Part shown: positions 1 through 8,653 of the stretch, one piece after another
How the letters are laid out: the number at the start of each line of letters is the position of its first letter
How positions within the stretch are numbered: the stretch's first letter is position 1
NCBI RefSeq assembly: GCF_017355955.1
Contig: NZ_JAFFID010000001.1
Span: 310,001-374,000, forward strand
Reading direction: 5' to 3'
Source of the DNA: Sabulibacter ruber
GTDB taxonomy: Bacteria; Bacteroidota; Bacteroidia; Cytophagales; Hymenobacteraceae
DNA: 64,000 nucleotides
Notes under the pieces: model-generated
What the model saw: the letters and a program-made list of their open reading frames with translations, nothing else
The model's database searches: none
Told to the model about the DNA's origin: nothing
Position numbers and translations under genes: made by a program

Positions 1-822
1 ACTGCGGGTATGTCGGCGGTGGGAGCGAAGCCTATCGTGGAGATCCAGTTCGCCGATTACATCTGGCCCGGCATTAACCAACTGGTGGAGGAACTTTCCA
101 AGAGCTGTTACCTGAGCATGGGCAAATTCCCGATCCAGTCTTTGATTAGAGTGCCCATTGGAGCATATGGCGGGGGCGGACCTTACCACTCCGGCAGCAT
201 TGAATCCACGCTGCTGAACATCAGGGGAATAAAAGTGGTCTACCCCTCCAATGCCGCAGACATGAAGGGCTTGATGAAAGCCGCTTTCCTGGACCCAAAT
301 CCGGTAGTGATGCTGGAGCACAAAGGCCTGTATTGGTCTAAAGTACCCGGCACCGAAGACGCCAAAACCATAGAGCCAGATGCTGACTACATCCTGCCTT
401 TGGGCAAAGCGAATGTGGTGCAAACGGCTTCAGAGGAGCAGGTGAAAATGGGCAACAGCCTTACGGTCATCACCTACGGGATGGGCGTGTATTGGGCCAA
501 AACAGCCAGTAAACAGTTAGCCGGCGAGGTGGAGATTGTAGATCTGCGTACCTTGAATCCGCTGGACTTTGATACGGTGCAAGCCTCCGTGAAGCGGCAC
601 GGCAAAGCCCTGGTTTTGACCGAGGAACCTTTAATGAATTCCTTCGCCGAGTCGCTGGCTGGAAGAATCAGTAGAACCTGCTTCCCCTACCTGGATGCAC
701 CCGTGTTTACCCTAGGCGCTGAGAACCTTCCGGCCGTTCCTCTGAATGTAGATTTGGAGCGCATGATGCTGCCTAATGCGGAGAAGGTATTGGAAGCTAT
801 TAAAGAGTTGCTGGCTTACTAG
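1..822 (+). CDS. 2-oxoacid dehydrogenase E1 component, beta-type domain (5' end outside window)
   Basis: The reading frame is open from base 1 and the first visible residues (T-A-G before MSAVGAKP) already match the E1-beta core, so the start lies upstream of the window. The visible 273 residues hold the end of the transketolase-like pyrimidine domain (EIQFADY, the GAYGGGG loop, YPSNAADMKGL) and the C-terminal transketolase domain (VDLRTLNPLD, TEEP). This subunit type works with thiamine diphosphate and E1-alpha to decarboxylate pyruvate or branched-chain 2-oxoacids. The substrate cannot be told from this part. In many Bacteroidota alpha and beta are fused; whether that holds here is not visible. 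The gene ends in front of a strong palindrome facing the convergent tamL-like gene. Confidence 0.85.
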   Translation, partial: TAGMSAVGAKPIVEIQFADYIWPGINQLVEELSKSCYLSMGKFPIQSLIRVPIGAYGGGGPYHSGSIESTLLNIRGIKVVYPSNAADMKGLMKAAFLDPNPVVMLEHKGLYWSKVPGTEDAKTIEPDADYILPLGKANVVQTASEEQVKMGNSLTVITYGMGVYWAKTASKQLAGEVEIVDLRTLNPLDFDTVQASVKRHGKALVLTEEPLMNSFAESLAGRISRTCFPYLDAPVFTLGAENLPAVPLNVDLERMMLPNAEKVLEAIKELLAY

Positions 823-858
823 ATGCTAGCCGCTAAATTCGTTTTTAGCGTAATAACG

Positions 859-910
859 AAGCCCCCGCTTTTAAGCTGTTTTCAGAAAAACAGCTTAAAA
901 GCGGGGGCTT
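859..910. repeat. Dispersed intergenic palindrome, copy 1; probable bidirectional terminator
   Basis: A perfect 24-bp inverted repeat (859-882 and 887-910) with a 4-base loop. The core AAGCTGTTTTCAGAAAAACAG belongs to the dispersed family. The GC-rich outer part (GCCCCCGC) sits between two convergent genes, so the element probably also ends transcription from both sides. Confidence 0.85.
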
Positions 911-956
911 TGGTTTGGCAAGAAAGTTTACTATCTATTATTAAACTTCTCGGTAC

Positions 957-3455
957 TTAGAAGGGATACCCGATACCCAGGTTGAAGGTGGCTTGCGTGT
1001 TGTTACCAAAAATGCGGTCGCTTCTGAATTGGTTGATGACAAACCGGCTTCCCTGCGGCATGGCTGGATCGTAGACCTTGGTGGCAATATCGAAACGCAG
1101 AATGGCGAAAGTGAAATCCAGGCGAACCCCAAAACCGGTGCCCACCGCCAGCTCTTTGTAGAACCGGTTGAATTCAAACTTAGCCCCTGGTTGGGTCAGG
1201 TATTGCTCTGGATTAGGGTTGGTGTTTCGCTCATTGAACAACCAGATATTTCCGGCATCCAGGAAGAGGGCTCCGTTCACGTTCGCATTCCCAAACCGGA
1301 ACATCCGAAAGCGGAACTCCGAGTTCAGTTCCAGTAAAATCTCGCCGGTTTGTTCAAACAGGTAATCTACCTCGCCGGTGGTTTTGTTGATGAGCGCGCT
1401 GGAACCCGGCCCTAACCGGCGGGGCAGCCAGGCCCTTACGCTGGAAGAACCTCCCGCAAAGAAGTATTTGTCATAGGGCAAGGCTCTTGATTCACCCAAA
1501 GGCTTGGCAATACCTCCGTTGGCACGATACACAAACATCATGTTGTTGCCCAAGGTATGGTAACGGCGATAGTCCACGTTCACTTTGGCAAACCGGTAGG
1601 TGTTCATGTCCTTAAACCGCTCGGCCACATAATTCCAAAGCAAGCCGCCGCTCTCCACAAAAATTCTGACCAGCTTGGCATCGTTTGACTGGTTAAAGTT
1701 AGCGGTATTGTAGAGGCTGGTGAAGTTAATGGAAGAAACAAACGCGTTCTTAAAGCTTTCATTCAGCGGGTTCCCCGATTGTTCCAGCGTCTGCAGGTAG
1801 GCATTGAAGGTGGAGTCTATGCGAGGCGTGCTGATCACGTTGATGTCTAGCGGCGAGAAACTGAACTGGTGGATGTTCAAGCGCTGCCAGATGTAGTCAA
1901 AGGAGAAGTCTACGTTGGTTCTGGTGTACTCATTGCGGTCTACATAGGTGTAACCGGTACTGAACCTGGTGCGCGGGTTGAATTTGATCAACAGGTCATT
2001 GGTCCGGAAAGGCACCAGAATCTGCGGGAAAGTAACCCCCATGTCGGCACCCACCTCGGTTCTGCGGCCCACGGTGGCCACGTTCCGTTGTAATTGTCCT
2101 TCCACCCCGGCCCGTATCCCAATGTCAAAGATCTCGGCCCCGCCAAAGATGTTCCTGATCCTGAACCGGAAACTGGCGTACGGGCCCGGCACCTGCTCGG
2201 TGAAAGTACCACCTACTTCAGAGGTTTCCTGGAATCGCGGCAGAAGAGAGGTATTAATCTGGGCATCCAGTAAACCCTGGTTCGGGGCTAAAGTTCCCAG
2301 AGAATCTTCCACCTTGGTGTAGTTGATGGTAGTGTACTTGAATACATCCAGGTTGCTGATGATGCGCTGGTTGTTTAAGGTTCTGGTGGCGGAGTAGGTC
2401 TGCCCGGGTCTGATAATGACTTTCCTGGCCAGAATCTTCGGTTTAATGCGGTGCTGGTAAGCCAGAAAGTGAACGGTATTCAGCTCTACCGTATCGCGGG
2501 AGCGGGCAAAGCGGTTCAGGCCGGCATCGGAAGTAAAATAGACGTGGTTGATTCTATAGACTCGGTGCAGCGTGGAGTCTGAAGGATTGGCCACCAGGGT
2601 ACTGAGCCGCACGGTGTAGTCCTCAAAGCTGGTATCAGCTTCAAAGGTGATGAATTGCTGCCGCAGGTCATAGTACCCGTTGTTTTTCAGGAGCTGCTCT
2701 ATCCGGATTCGTTCCTGGGAGAGAATGTTTTCATCATAGGGCTGCTGCAACCGGATGTGGCTAGCTGTTTGGTTCTGGTGTAACAGGCGCAGGATAGCGG
2801 TGTCTGGTACCTGGTAAGTATGCTGGGTAAGCACGTAGGGCTTGTCTTCCTGCACCTGCAGCGACACAAACACCTTCTTTTTGCGGGTTTGAACCGTGGA
2901 GGCAACGTGGTTCCGGAAATAGCCTTTGGAGTTAAGGTAAATACGAACCTGTTCCTCGGTTTGCGCCAGTTTGGTGGAATCAAAGATGGCCGGTGGCTCC
3001 CCAACCGTACGCATAAGCCAGTTGCCGTTTTCTTTTTTGTTCTGGAGCTTGGCTAATTTGTTTTCTTTGCTTTCAATGAGCTTGTCAACCTTCACCGAGT
3101 CACTGCCGGCTCGCTGGATGCGTCGGTTATAGTCTGCGGTTTCTTCTTCAATGTTAGCCTGAATGCGCTCTGGGTTGTAAAAGCTTTTGCCTAAATAGTA
3201 GAGGTTCAGGTAAATAGGAGCGCCCAGCACCCGGCGGTTAGGTTTCTGCTGGTACAAAGCCGAAATTTCAGACTTGTTATTTTGTTTGACTCCTTCCAGC
3301 TTTATGCGCCAGAGCAGCCGCTCGTTTTCGGCCAAGTGGCGGGTAGGGGTACAACTCATGAACAGGCACAGCATTGTGAATACCGCGCCGAATACGTAAC
3401 ATCGTAGCTTCAAACGTAGGAAAGGTATGATCTCAAAAGGGGCTTTGAAGTACAT
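957..3455 (-). CDS. tamL: TamL-like outer-membrane assembly lipoprotein, BamA/TamA family
   Basis: 832 residues from the ATG at 3455. A hydrophobic segment (about 20-34) ends in a lipobox-like LFMSC with Cys35, followed by TPTRHLAENERLL, the usual opening of Bacteroidota TamL proteins (TamA with a lipid anchor). POTRA-like repeats fill roughly residues 50-430 and a surface-antigen (D15/Omp85) barrel the rest, ending in an aromatic C-terminus (GIGYPF). The likely role is insertion of outer-membrane proteins or envelope homeostasis; in other bacteria TamA pairs with TamB, which is not in this window. The start is uncertain: ATG 3455 overlaps the divergent methyltransferase gene by 29 bases, whereas TTG at 3413 (residue 15) would remove the overlap and give a compact 21-residue lipoprotein signal. 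Confidence 0.85.
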   Translation of the reverse strand: MYFKAPFEIIPFLRLKLRCYVFGAVFTMLCLFMSCTPTRHLAENERLLWRIKLEGVKQNNKSEISALYQQKPNRRVLGAPIYLNLYYLGKSFYNPERIQANIEEETADYNRRIQRAGSDSVKVDKLIESKENKLAKLQNKKENGNWLMRTVGEPPAIFDSTKLAQTEEQVRIYLNSKGYFRNHVASTVQTRKKKVFVSLQVQEDKPYVLTQHTYQVPDTAILRLLHQNQTASHIRLQQPYDENILSQERIRIEQLLKNNGYYDLRQQFITFEADTSFEDYTVRLSTLVANPSDSTLHRVYRINHVYFTSDAGLNRFARSRDTVELNTVHFLAYQHRIKPKILARKVIIRPGQTYSATRTLNNQRIISNLDVFKYTTINYTKVEDSLGTLAPNQGLLDAQINTSLLPRFQETSEVGGTFTEQVPGPYASFRFRIRNIFGGAEIFDIGIRAGVEGQLQRNVATVGRRTEVGADMGVTFPQILVPFRTNDLLIKFNPRTRFSTGYTYVDRNEYTRTNVDFSFDYIWQRLNIHQFSFSPLDINVISTPRIDSTFNAYLQTLEQSGNPLNESFKNAFVSSINFTSLYNTANFNQSNDAKLVRIFVESGGLLWNYVAERFKDMNTYRFAKVNVDYRRYHTLGNNMMFVYRANGGIAKPLGESRALPYDKYFFAGGSSSVRAWLPRRLGPGSSALINKTTGEVDYLFEQTGEILLELNSEFRFRMFRFGNANVNGALFLDAGNIWLFNERNTNPNPEQYLTQPGAKFEFNRFYKELAVGTGFGVRLDFTFAILRFDIATKVYDPAMPQGSRFVINQFRSDRIFGNNTQATFNLGIGYPF

Positions 3456-4173
3456 TAGGTCACTGCAAATAAAGAAATATAGATTGCTTCACCAAGCTTT
3501 CACGGTGGAAGGTGAAAAGAGCGTGGCAGAACTGCTGCAATCAGACTTTGAACTGCAAACGGTCTATGCCACCCAAAAATTTTTACAGAAGCATACCGGT
3601 CTTCTCAGGAAAGGTTTTGAGGTAGTGCCGGTAAGTGAGGAAGAGTTAGGCAAAGCCGGTTCAATGGAAACCAACAACGCTGCCTTAGCTATAGCAAAAA
3701 TGAAGCCGGGTACCGATTTTTCCTGGCAACAGAACCCGTTTGTACTGGCCCTGGACGAGGTACGCGACCCCGGCAACCTGGGCACCATCATCCGGATTGC
3801 TGACTGGTACGGGCTCACCTCCATTGTACTCTCAGAAAACAGCGCCGATTTCTACAACCAGAAAGTGATTGCCGCTACCATGGGCTCTTTCACCCGCATC
3901 ACGCCGCACTACGTTGATTTAGGCGTGTTTCTGGAAAACCGGCCCCAAAACATACCTGTGTACGGAGCGGCGCTGGAAGGCAAAAACGTGCACAGACTAT
4001 CGCTGCAACCACAGGGGGTGCTCATCATGGGGAATGAATCGCACGGCATCAGGCCCGAGATCATGGAGAAGGTAACCCAGCCGCTGCACATTCCCGGCAG
4101 AGGCGGTGCTGAGTCGCTCAACGTGGGAACAGCCACAGCCATCTTGTTAGATAATTTCTTCAGAAACATCTAA
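3427..4173 (+). CDS. TrmH/SpoU family RNA 2'-O-methyltransferase
   Basis: 248 residues. An N-terminal substrate-binding region (MISKGALKYIRSL, FTVEGEKSV) precedes a SpoU (SPOUT) domain with its three motifs: DEVRDPGNLGTIIRIADW at about 110-127, LIMGNESHGI at 199-208 and IPGRGGAESLNVGTA at 222-236, which form the knotted S-adenosylmethionine site. Family members methylate a ribose 2'-OH in rRNA or tRNA; the target here is unknown. ATG 3427 is favoured because MISKxxLKYIRSL is the usual opening of the family. It is transcribed divergently from tamL, with overlapping 5' ends. Confidence 0.9.
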   Translation: MISKGALKYIRSLQIKKYRLLHQAFTVEGEKSVAELLQSDFELQTVYATQKFLQKHTGLLRKGFEVVPVSEEELGKAGSMETNNAALAIAKMKPGTDFSWQQNPFVLALDEVRDPGNLGTIIRIADWYGLTSIVLSENSADFYNQKVIAATMGSFTRITPHYVDLGVFLENRPQNIPVYGAALEGKNVHRLSLQPQGVLIMGNESHGIRPEIMEKVTQPLHIPGRGGAESLNVGTATAILLDNFFRNI

Positions 4174-4202
4174 GTAGATTTATTCAGGAGTTCTGCGGCT
4201 TT

Positions 4203-4245
4203 ACATGTTTTAAGCCTTATTTCCTGAAAAACTGCCCAAAACAGA
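4203..4245. repeat. Dispersed intergenic palindrome, copy 2
   Basis: GTTTTAAGCC, TTTCCTGAAAAAC and CCCAAAAC match the family core. It lies in a convergent gap just upstream of a separate terminator hairpin. Confidence 0.75.
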
Positions 4246-4266
4246 ATTAGTCTAGAACCTGAATAA

Positions 4267-4295
4267 AAAAAGAGGAGCTTGCGGCTCCTCTTTTT
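4267..4295. terminator. Bidirectional intrinsic terminator
   Basis: A perfect 12-bp stem (AAAAAGAGGAGC with GCTCCTCTTTTT) and a 5-base loop, with T-runs on both strands, between the convergent methyltransferase and barrel-protein genes. Confidence 0.9.
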
Positions 4296-4315
4296 CATTT
4301 TGAATGCTTTCTGAC

Positions 4316-5455
4316 TTAGATTTTGATTCTCAACCCTACGGCTAAGGCATTGGCCTGAGGTCCTTTGTTGTCTTCAAACATGTCATTCAGGTTATACTTC
4401 CCGAAGAACTCCAGGCTTCTGATTCCCACGAAACCAGATACCCCGTAAAGGAAATCGTTCAGGTAGAAATCATCTTTGGTTTTGTTTTTGAAGTTGTCTC
4501 CGTCCTGTGAGTACTTAACTTTGGAGTGGCTGCTGAGCATGTAGCCTACAAAGCCCCCGCCGCCAATTTTGAAAGCGGTTTTGCCTTTTCTGTTTTTGAA
4601 GTCAAAGCCAACTTCCAGCGGAATGTTCACTGAAGAGGTAGCCAGTTTGCTTTTCTCCAGGTCAAGGGGAGCGGCGTTCACAAAATCGGTTCTGCCTTCG
4701 TTGTTCACTATCATAATGTTGTTGTCAAACATGTAGTTGTGGAAGTCAAAGTTGAACCCGGTCATCAGGCGCAGCGGGCTGGCTTCACCGCCTATGCGGT
4801 AGATCCATTTGCTGTTCAGGCTGATGTAGCGCGAGGCAAGCGGTCTTAGCTCTATGTCTGTTACTTCGCTGCCGGCCAGGGCCTCTTTGTTCATCCAGTG
4901 AGAAACACCCAGGTCTATCTGGAAATCAAACTCTTTTCTGGGGTTGCGGTTTTTGTAACGTTTCTCGTCTTTCTCAGCGGTTTCAGTGGAGTCTGAGGAG
5001 CCAACATTCACTTTTACTTTAGTGCTGTTGCCGTCTTCGTCTTTTTCTATGTCAACGCCCACTTTGTCGGTGATCCGGATGCGGTTCTTTTCTTTGATGG
5101 TTACCTCAGTGCCGCCGGGACCGTTCTGGGTAATGGTGATGTTCACGTCTTCAGAAGTATTGGCCGATGCCTTGTCTATGGTGACGGTTACTTCTTCGCC
5201 GTTTTTGCCGGCCGCTTCTATCTGGTTGGCGTATTTATCCAGCAGCAGCATGAGAGAGTCAATCTTCTCGTTTTTTAGATTTTTCAAATCTTTCACATCT
5301 TTCACCACCACCAGGAGACGGGCATCACTTTTAAGCTTTAAAATGAGGGTATCTTGAGGGGCAGCCAATTTTGGGGCAAGTGAACTGGCGCGAGAAGGCA
5401 AGGCGATAGCTGCAGCCACCATGGTGGCCGTTAGCAAGGCGTACATACGTTTCAT
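4316..5455 (-). CDS. Outer-membrane beta-barrel protein of a sigma-factor operon
   Basis: 379 residues, not assignable to a named family with confidence. There is a signal peptide (MKRMYALLTATMVAAAIALPSRAS), then an extended charged and threonine-rich region (about 30-170: alternating short hydrophobic stretches, and DSTETAEKDEKRYKNRNPRKE). From about 175 alternating aromatic strands such as FDFQIDLGVSHWM, YRIGGEASPLRLMTGFNFDF and GVSGFVGIRSLEFFGKYNLND resemble a small outer-membrane barrel, ending in VGLRIKI. It is the last gene of a three-gene operon, 12 bases after the anti-sigma-like gene, so it is a plausible sensor or output of that sigma system (inference). Confidence 0.7.
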   Translation of the reverse strand: MKRMYALLTATMVAAAIALPSRASSLAPKLAAPQDTLILKLKSDARLLVVVKDVKDLKNLKNEKIDSLMLLLDKYANQIEAAGKNGEEVTVTIDKASANTSEDVNITITQNGPGGTEVTIKEKNRIRITDKVGVDIEKDEDGNSTKVKVNVGSSDSTETAEKDEKRYKNRNPRKEFDFQIDLGVSHWMNKEALAGSEVTDIELRPLASRYISLNSKWIYRIGGEASPLRLMTGFNFDFHNYMFDNNIMIVNNEGRTDFVNAAPLDLEKSKLATSSVNIPLEVGFDFKNRKGKTAFKIGGGGFVGYMLSSHSKVKYSQDGDNFKNKTKDDFYLNDFLYGVSGFVGIRSLEFFGKYNLNDMFEDNKGPQANALAVGLRIKI

Positions 5456-5467
5456 GGAAGTAGGATT

Positions 5468-6346
5468 TTAAAGTTCTATGGTCTTTGTGATTTTCTTGTT
5501 CCCAATGTGGGTTTCAAGAGCGTACGTGTGTTTGGTGATACCTAATTCTTGCAGATCAACCTTTTCACCTTCTTTGAGGTTTTTCACTTGTTTCAGGATT
5601 CCTTTCAGGACGCGTCCAGAACCTGTTGGGGTTTCCTCCTCTTGCGGTGTGTGATCTACTTTAGTAGATGCAGAGGCGAGGGTGGTGGTTGCCTGTGCAT
5701 TGTCAAGTTTTACAATTATTTCTAAAGACGCTGGTTCTGAGCTGGTTTTTGTTTCTTCCTGCTTTTTCACCGGAGTAGTGGCGGCCATCAGAACAGGCTC
5801 AGACACCATTTTCACGGTTGTAGGCTCAGTGGTGCGGGTTTGAGCTGAAGTTGTACCCGTAGCCTTTCTGGTCACCGAGGTTACCTGCTGGCGTTCTTTT
5901 GTAGAGGCAGAAGCCAGAGCCTGCGCCTGGGCTGCCTCAGCAGGAGCGGCAGGAGTAGCGCTATTGAAGCTTGGCTCAACTGTTTGCGCAGGAGCAGGTG
6001 TTACTTCTGTAGCGGGTGCCTGGGCAGCAGGAGTTACTGTTCTCTGTTGCTCTACGGTAGCCACGCTGCCAGAGGGCTGCAACGGATCTATGTTTTCTCT
6101 GTTTACCCAAAGACCTACGCTCAGCAGCATGGTTACCGCGGCAGCCGCCGAGTAATACCACATCCTGATGGGCTTGCGTTCCTCTTTCTCCTCTACCGGA
6201 GTGGGAGCCAGGAAAGGATTAGGCACCTGTTGCTGACCGTTGGCTTGCATACGGGCCTGCATGCGTTCCCACACATCATTGCCTGGGGTAACCGGTCGGT
6301 TCTGAAGCTTGTCTCTGAATAATTTATCTAAGTCTTCTGCGCTCAT
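5468..6346 (-). CDS. Single-pass membrane protein in the anti-sigma-factor position
   Basis: 292 residues. The N-terminus (MSAEDLDKLFRDKLQNRPVTPGNDVWERMQARM) resembles the cytoplasmic part of Bacteroidota proteins encoded directly after ECF sigma genes. One transmembrane helix lies at about 60-81 (WYYSAAAAVTMLLSVGLWV). The remaining outside part is low-complexity Ala/Thr/Pro/Gln-rich (about 95-230) with a small C-terminal domain (VLKGILKQVKNLKEGEKVD...). It starts 11 bases after the sigma gene. The anti-sigma role is inferred from position and topology; no zinc-binding HxxxCxxC motif is present. Confidence 0.65.
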   Translation of the reverse strand: MSAEDLDKLFRDKLQNRPVTPGNDVWERMQARMQANGQQQVPNPFLAPTPVEEKEERKPIRMWYYSAAAAVTMLLSVGLWVNRENIDPLQPSGSVATVEQQRTVTPAAQAPATEVTPAPAQTVEPSFNSATPAAPAEAAQAQALASASTKERQQVTSVTRKATGTTSAQTRTTEPTTVKMVSEPVLMAATTPVKKQEETKTSSEPASLEIIVKLDNAQATTTLASASTKVDHTPQEEETPTGSGRVLKGILKQVKNLKEGEKVDLQELGITKHTYALETHIGNKKITKTIEL

Positions 6347-6357
6347 GTCTTTGTCCG

Positions 6358-6897
6358 TTAGATGGCGATCATTACTCCTTGTTGGGCCAGCATGCGCTGC
6401 AGCATGGCTCTGGCTTTGCTTAACTGTGATTTGGAAGTGCCCTCAGTGATGTTGAGCATCTCCGCAATTTCCTTGTGTGAGTAGCCTTCAATGGCGTACA
6501 AGTTGAAGACTGCCCGGTAGCCGGCCGGAAGCTCTTTCAGCATATCCATCATCTCCTCGGCGCTCATGTCGCTGTCAGCGGAGGCGTCCTCAGAGGCCAG
6601 ATGGATGTGCTCTTTGTCTATGGCCAGGTGCATGGGTTCCTGTTTGCGTAACTGTTGCAGGGCTTCATTTACCATGATCCTGCGAACCCAGCCTTCAAAG
6701 CTTCCTTTTTGCTCAAACCGGTTCACATGCTGGAACACCTTCATGAACCCGTTGATCAGGACTTCCTCGGCATCCATCTCGTTCTTGAGGTACCGTAGGC
6801 AAACCCCCATCATGGGGCCGGCGTAACGGTCGTACAAGAATCGCTGGGCTTTGGCATCGCCTTCCTGCAGTGCTTTTACCAGATCTGTCTCGTTCAC
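6358..6897 (-). CDS. ECF-type RNA polymerase sigma-70 factor
   Basis: 179 residues. Region 2 spans about 20-85 (DRYAGPMMGVCLRYL, DAEEVLINGFMKVFQHVNRF, FEGWVRRIMVNEAL) and region 4 about 115-170 (LPAGYRAVFNLYAIEGYSH, KEIAEMLNITEGTSKSQLSK, ARAMLQRML), the -35-binding helix-turn-helix. There is no region 3, as expected for the ECF class. The start is GTG at 6895-6897; no better in-frame ATG is seen. It leads the operon sigma - membrane protein - barrel protein, an arrangement typical of cell-surface signalling or envelope stress. Confidence 0.9.
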   Translation of the reverse strand: MNETDLVKALQEGDAKAQRFLYDRYAGPMMGVCLRYLKNEMDAEEVLINGFMKVFQHVNRFEQKGSFEGWVRRIMVNEALQQLRKQEPMHLAIDKEHIHLASEDASADSDMSAEEMMDMLKELPAGYRAVFNLYAIEGYSHKEIAEMLNITEGTSKSQLSKARAMLQRMLAQQGVMIAI

Positions 6898-7052
6898 GGG
6901 TTGTAGAAGTTTAAGCTATACTTTTTGCCTGTTTGTAATGATAGATGCACCACCTTAAATTTCGGTTGCCTGGGATCTTGAAAAAATTTTAAGTAAAAAT
7001 AAGATTTTGGCTTGAAGTTAAGGCAGGTTTTCAGCCTGTTTGTGCCAAATTA

Positions 7053-7084
7053 TTGTACATCAAGAAGTTATTCGCTTACCTTTG
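7053..7084 (+). promoter_or_regulatory. Bacteroidota-type promoter of the rhodanese gene
   Basis: -7 box TACCTTTG at 7077-7084, matching TAnnTTTG exactly, with TTG at 7053-7055, 21 bases upstream. Predicted transcription start near 7091. Confidence 0.6.
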
Positions 7085-7129
7085 AATAGATTACTGTATA
7101 GATCGATCCAAAAAATTTTAAATAGACCT

Positions 7130-7534
7130 ATGAAATCGTTTCTGATAGCCTTGGCGTTAAGCTGCACCCAAGTTGTTTTTGCGCAAGACAAACCCGCCAG
7201 CACCCTTACTCCGGACCAATACAAGGAAGTAGTAAAGCAGGAAAAGGGAGTTTTAATTGATGTGCGTACCCCCGAGGAATTTGCACAGGGGCACCTGAAG
7301 AAAGCCAGAAACTCAGACTACAGGGGAGGAGCTTTCGCGAAGGAACTGGAAACGCTGGATAAATCTAAAACCTATTACCTGTACTGCGCCTCGGGGAACA
7401 GAAGCGGAAAAGCGCTGCAGCTCATGAAGGAGGCAGGTTTTGAGCACGTCTATAATATAGGAGGCTATAAAGACCTGCAGGCCGCAGGCTTACCCGTTAA
7501 AAAAGCAACGGCCAGTAAAAAGGCTAACCAGTAA
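7130..7534 (+). CDS. Exported rhodanese-like domain protein
   Basis: 134 residues from ATG 7130. A signal peptide (MKSFLIALALSCTQVVFAQ) leads to a single rhodanese domain (about 27-125) with VLIDVRTPEEFAQGHL and the active-site loop CASGNRS, Cys86 being the persulfide-carrying residue. Such periplasmic single-domain rhodaneses transfer sulfane sulfur or bind thiosulfate; the acceptor here is unknown. An upstream in-frame ATG at 7040 is rejected because it lies before the predicted -7 box (7077-7084) and would bury the signal peptide. The gene is monocistronic and followed by a long hairpin. Confidence 0.85.
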   Translation: MKSFLIALALSCTQVVFAQDKPASTLTPDQYKEVVKQEKGVLIDVRTPEEFAQGHLKKARNSDYRGGAFAKELETLDKSKTYYLYCASGNRSGKALQLMKEAGFEHVYNIGGYKDLQAAGLPVKKATASKKANQ

Positions 7535-7548
7535 AATTAGGTTTTCCT

Positions 7549-7586
7549 CGTTTTTAGATTGATTTAGAGAAAACAGCCCTAAAACT
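7549..7586. repeat. Dispersed intergenic palindrome, copy 3
   Basis: CGTTTTTAG, GATTTAGAGAAAACAG and CCTAAAAC match the family. It starts 15 bases after the rhodanese stop. Confidence 0.75.
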
Positions 7587-7619
7587 GATGTGAAAATCTC
7601 TGACTTTCAACCATTAAAA

Positions 7620-7677
7620 AAAAGTGCCTTTGCCTAAGAATTCTGGGTTAAACAGAAGACCTGGCAAAGGCACTTTT
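7620..7677. terminator. Bidirectional terminator hairpin
   Basis: A perfect 15-bp stem AAAAGTGCCTTTGCC / GGCAAAGGCACTTTT with a 28-base loop between convergent rhodanese and bestrophin genes. A/T-rich ends are present on both strands. Confidence 0.8.
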
Positions 7678-7695
7678 GGTTAGTAGCTTATCCTA

Positions 7696-8616
7696 TTATA
7701 AGATATAGAAAGCTACTTTCTGCTCTTTTTTAGGAGCTTCTTCGGGTTCTTTGTATTCGCGGAGCATCTGTTTCAAGTCGCGGTCAATGGTCTGCGCGAT
7801 GGTGCTCATTGGGGTATCGGTGGGTTTATTCTCAAAGGGGTCTTGCAGATGAATGGCCATTTTCTCGATCAGTAGGAAGGAGGAGGCAATTGCCACTACC
7901 AGCGGCACCATCATGATCCCGAACACGTCTATCACTCCGAACGGCAGCATCAGGATAAAGAGGATCAAGGCCAGGTGCGTGTACAGGCTGTACGTAGCCG
8001 GGAATACGGTATTCTTGATGCGCTCACAACCACCCATGGAGTTACAAAGGCGGGTCAGTGTGCCGTCAATTTCAATCTGCTGGTACTTATTGATCCAGCC
8101 TTCTTTGTAAGCCCGGCGCAAATCCTCCCCGTGCAGCTGCAGCAATCCCACGGGTTTGTTGGTGTAGTCCCGTAGGTAAGCCAGCTGCTCCTTCGACATC
8201 AGTTTATCGGCTCCCTCCAGGGGCTCCAGTCTTCTGAGGGACTGGCCCAGGCTGTAGCACCAGGCAATCTGCCGTTTCACAAACCTTTCCTTGAAATACA
8301 AAGCCTCCACGGAGTTGTAAGGCGTGTCCACGAAGTTTAGAACCTGGCGGGTAAGCGTGCGAGAATCATTCACAATAGCTCCCCACAGCGTACGGGCTTC
8401 CCACCACCGGTCATAGGCCTGGTTAGACCTAAATGCCAGCAGCAAAGACAAGATGGTACCCAGCATGGTAGGCACCGCAATAGGAATGGAAATACGGGTA
8501 AAGTGGAAATTGATGTATATGACCGCCACGAAGACCGCATAGGCCGTCACGATCAAGACTTCTTTTTTGATTTTCCCAAATACATACCTGCTGGGAATAT
8601 TATTCTTCAACAACAT
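7696..8616 (-). CDS. Bestrophin-family (UPF0187) membrane channel protein
   Basis: 306 residues. It shows the family layout: an early hydrophobic pair (VLIVTAYAVFVAVIYINF; IPIAVPTMLGTILSLLLAF), the signature RSNQAYDRWWEAR followed by LWGAIVNDSRTLTRQ, and a later pair of hydrophobic helices (YSLYTHLALILFILMLPFG, VPLVVAIASSFLLIEKMA) ending in the conserved DPFENKPTDTPM. Bacterial homologues are pentameric inner-membrane ion channels; ion selectivity cannot be read from the sequence. It stands alone on the minus strand, with its terminator at 7620-7677. Confidence 0.9.
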   Translation of the reverse strand: MLLKNNIPSRYVFGKIKKEVLIVTAYAVFVAVIYINFHFTRISIPIAVPTMLGTILSLLLAFRSNQAYDRWWEARTLWGAIVNDSRTLTRQVLNFVDTPYNSVEALYFKERFVKRQIAWCYSLGQSLRRLEPLEGADKLMSKEQLAYLRDYTNKPVGLLQLHGEDLRRAYKEGWINKYQQIEIDGTLTRLCNSMGGCERIKNTVFPATYSLYTHLALILFILMLPFGVIDVFGIMMVPLVVAIASSFLLIEKMAIHLQDPFENKPTDTPMSTIAQTIDRDLKQMLREYKEPEEAPKKEQKVAFYIL

Positions 8617-8653
8617 AAGTCAAAAGTTAAATGGATAGAAAAGATAGGATGCC

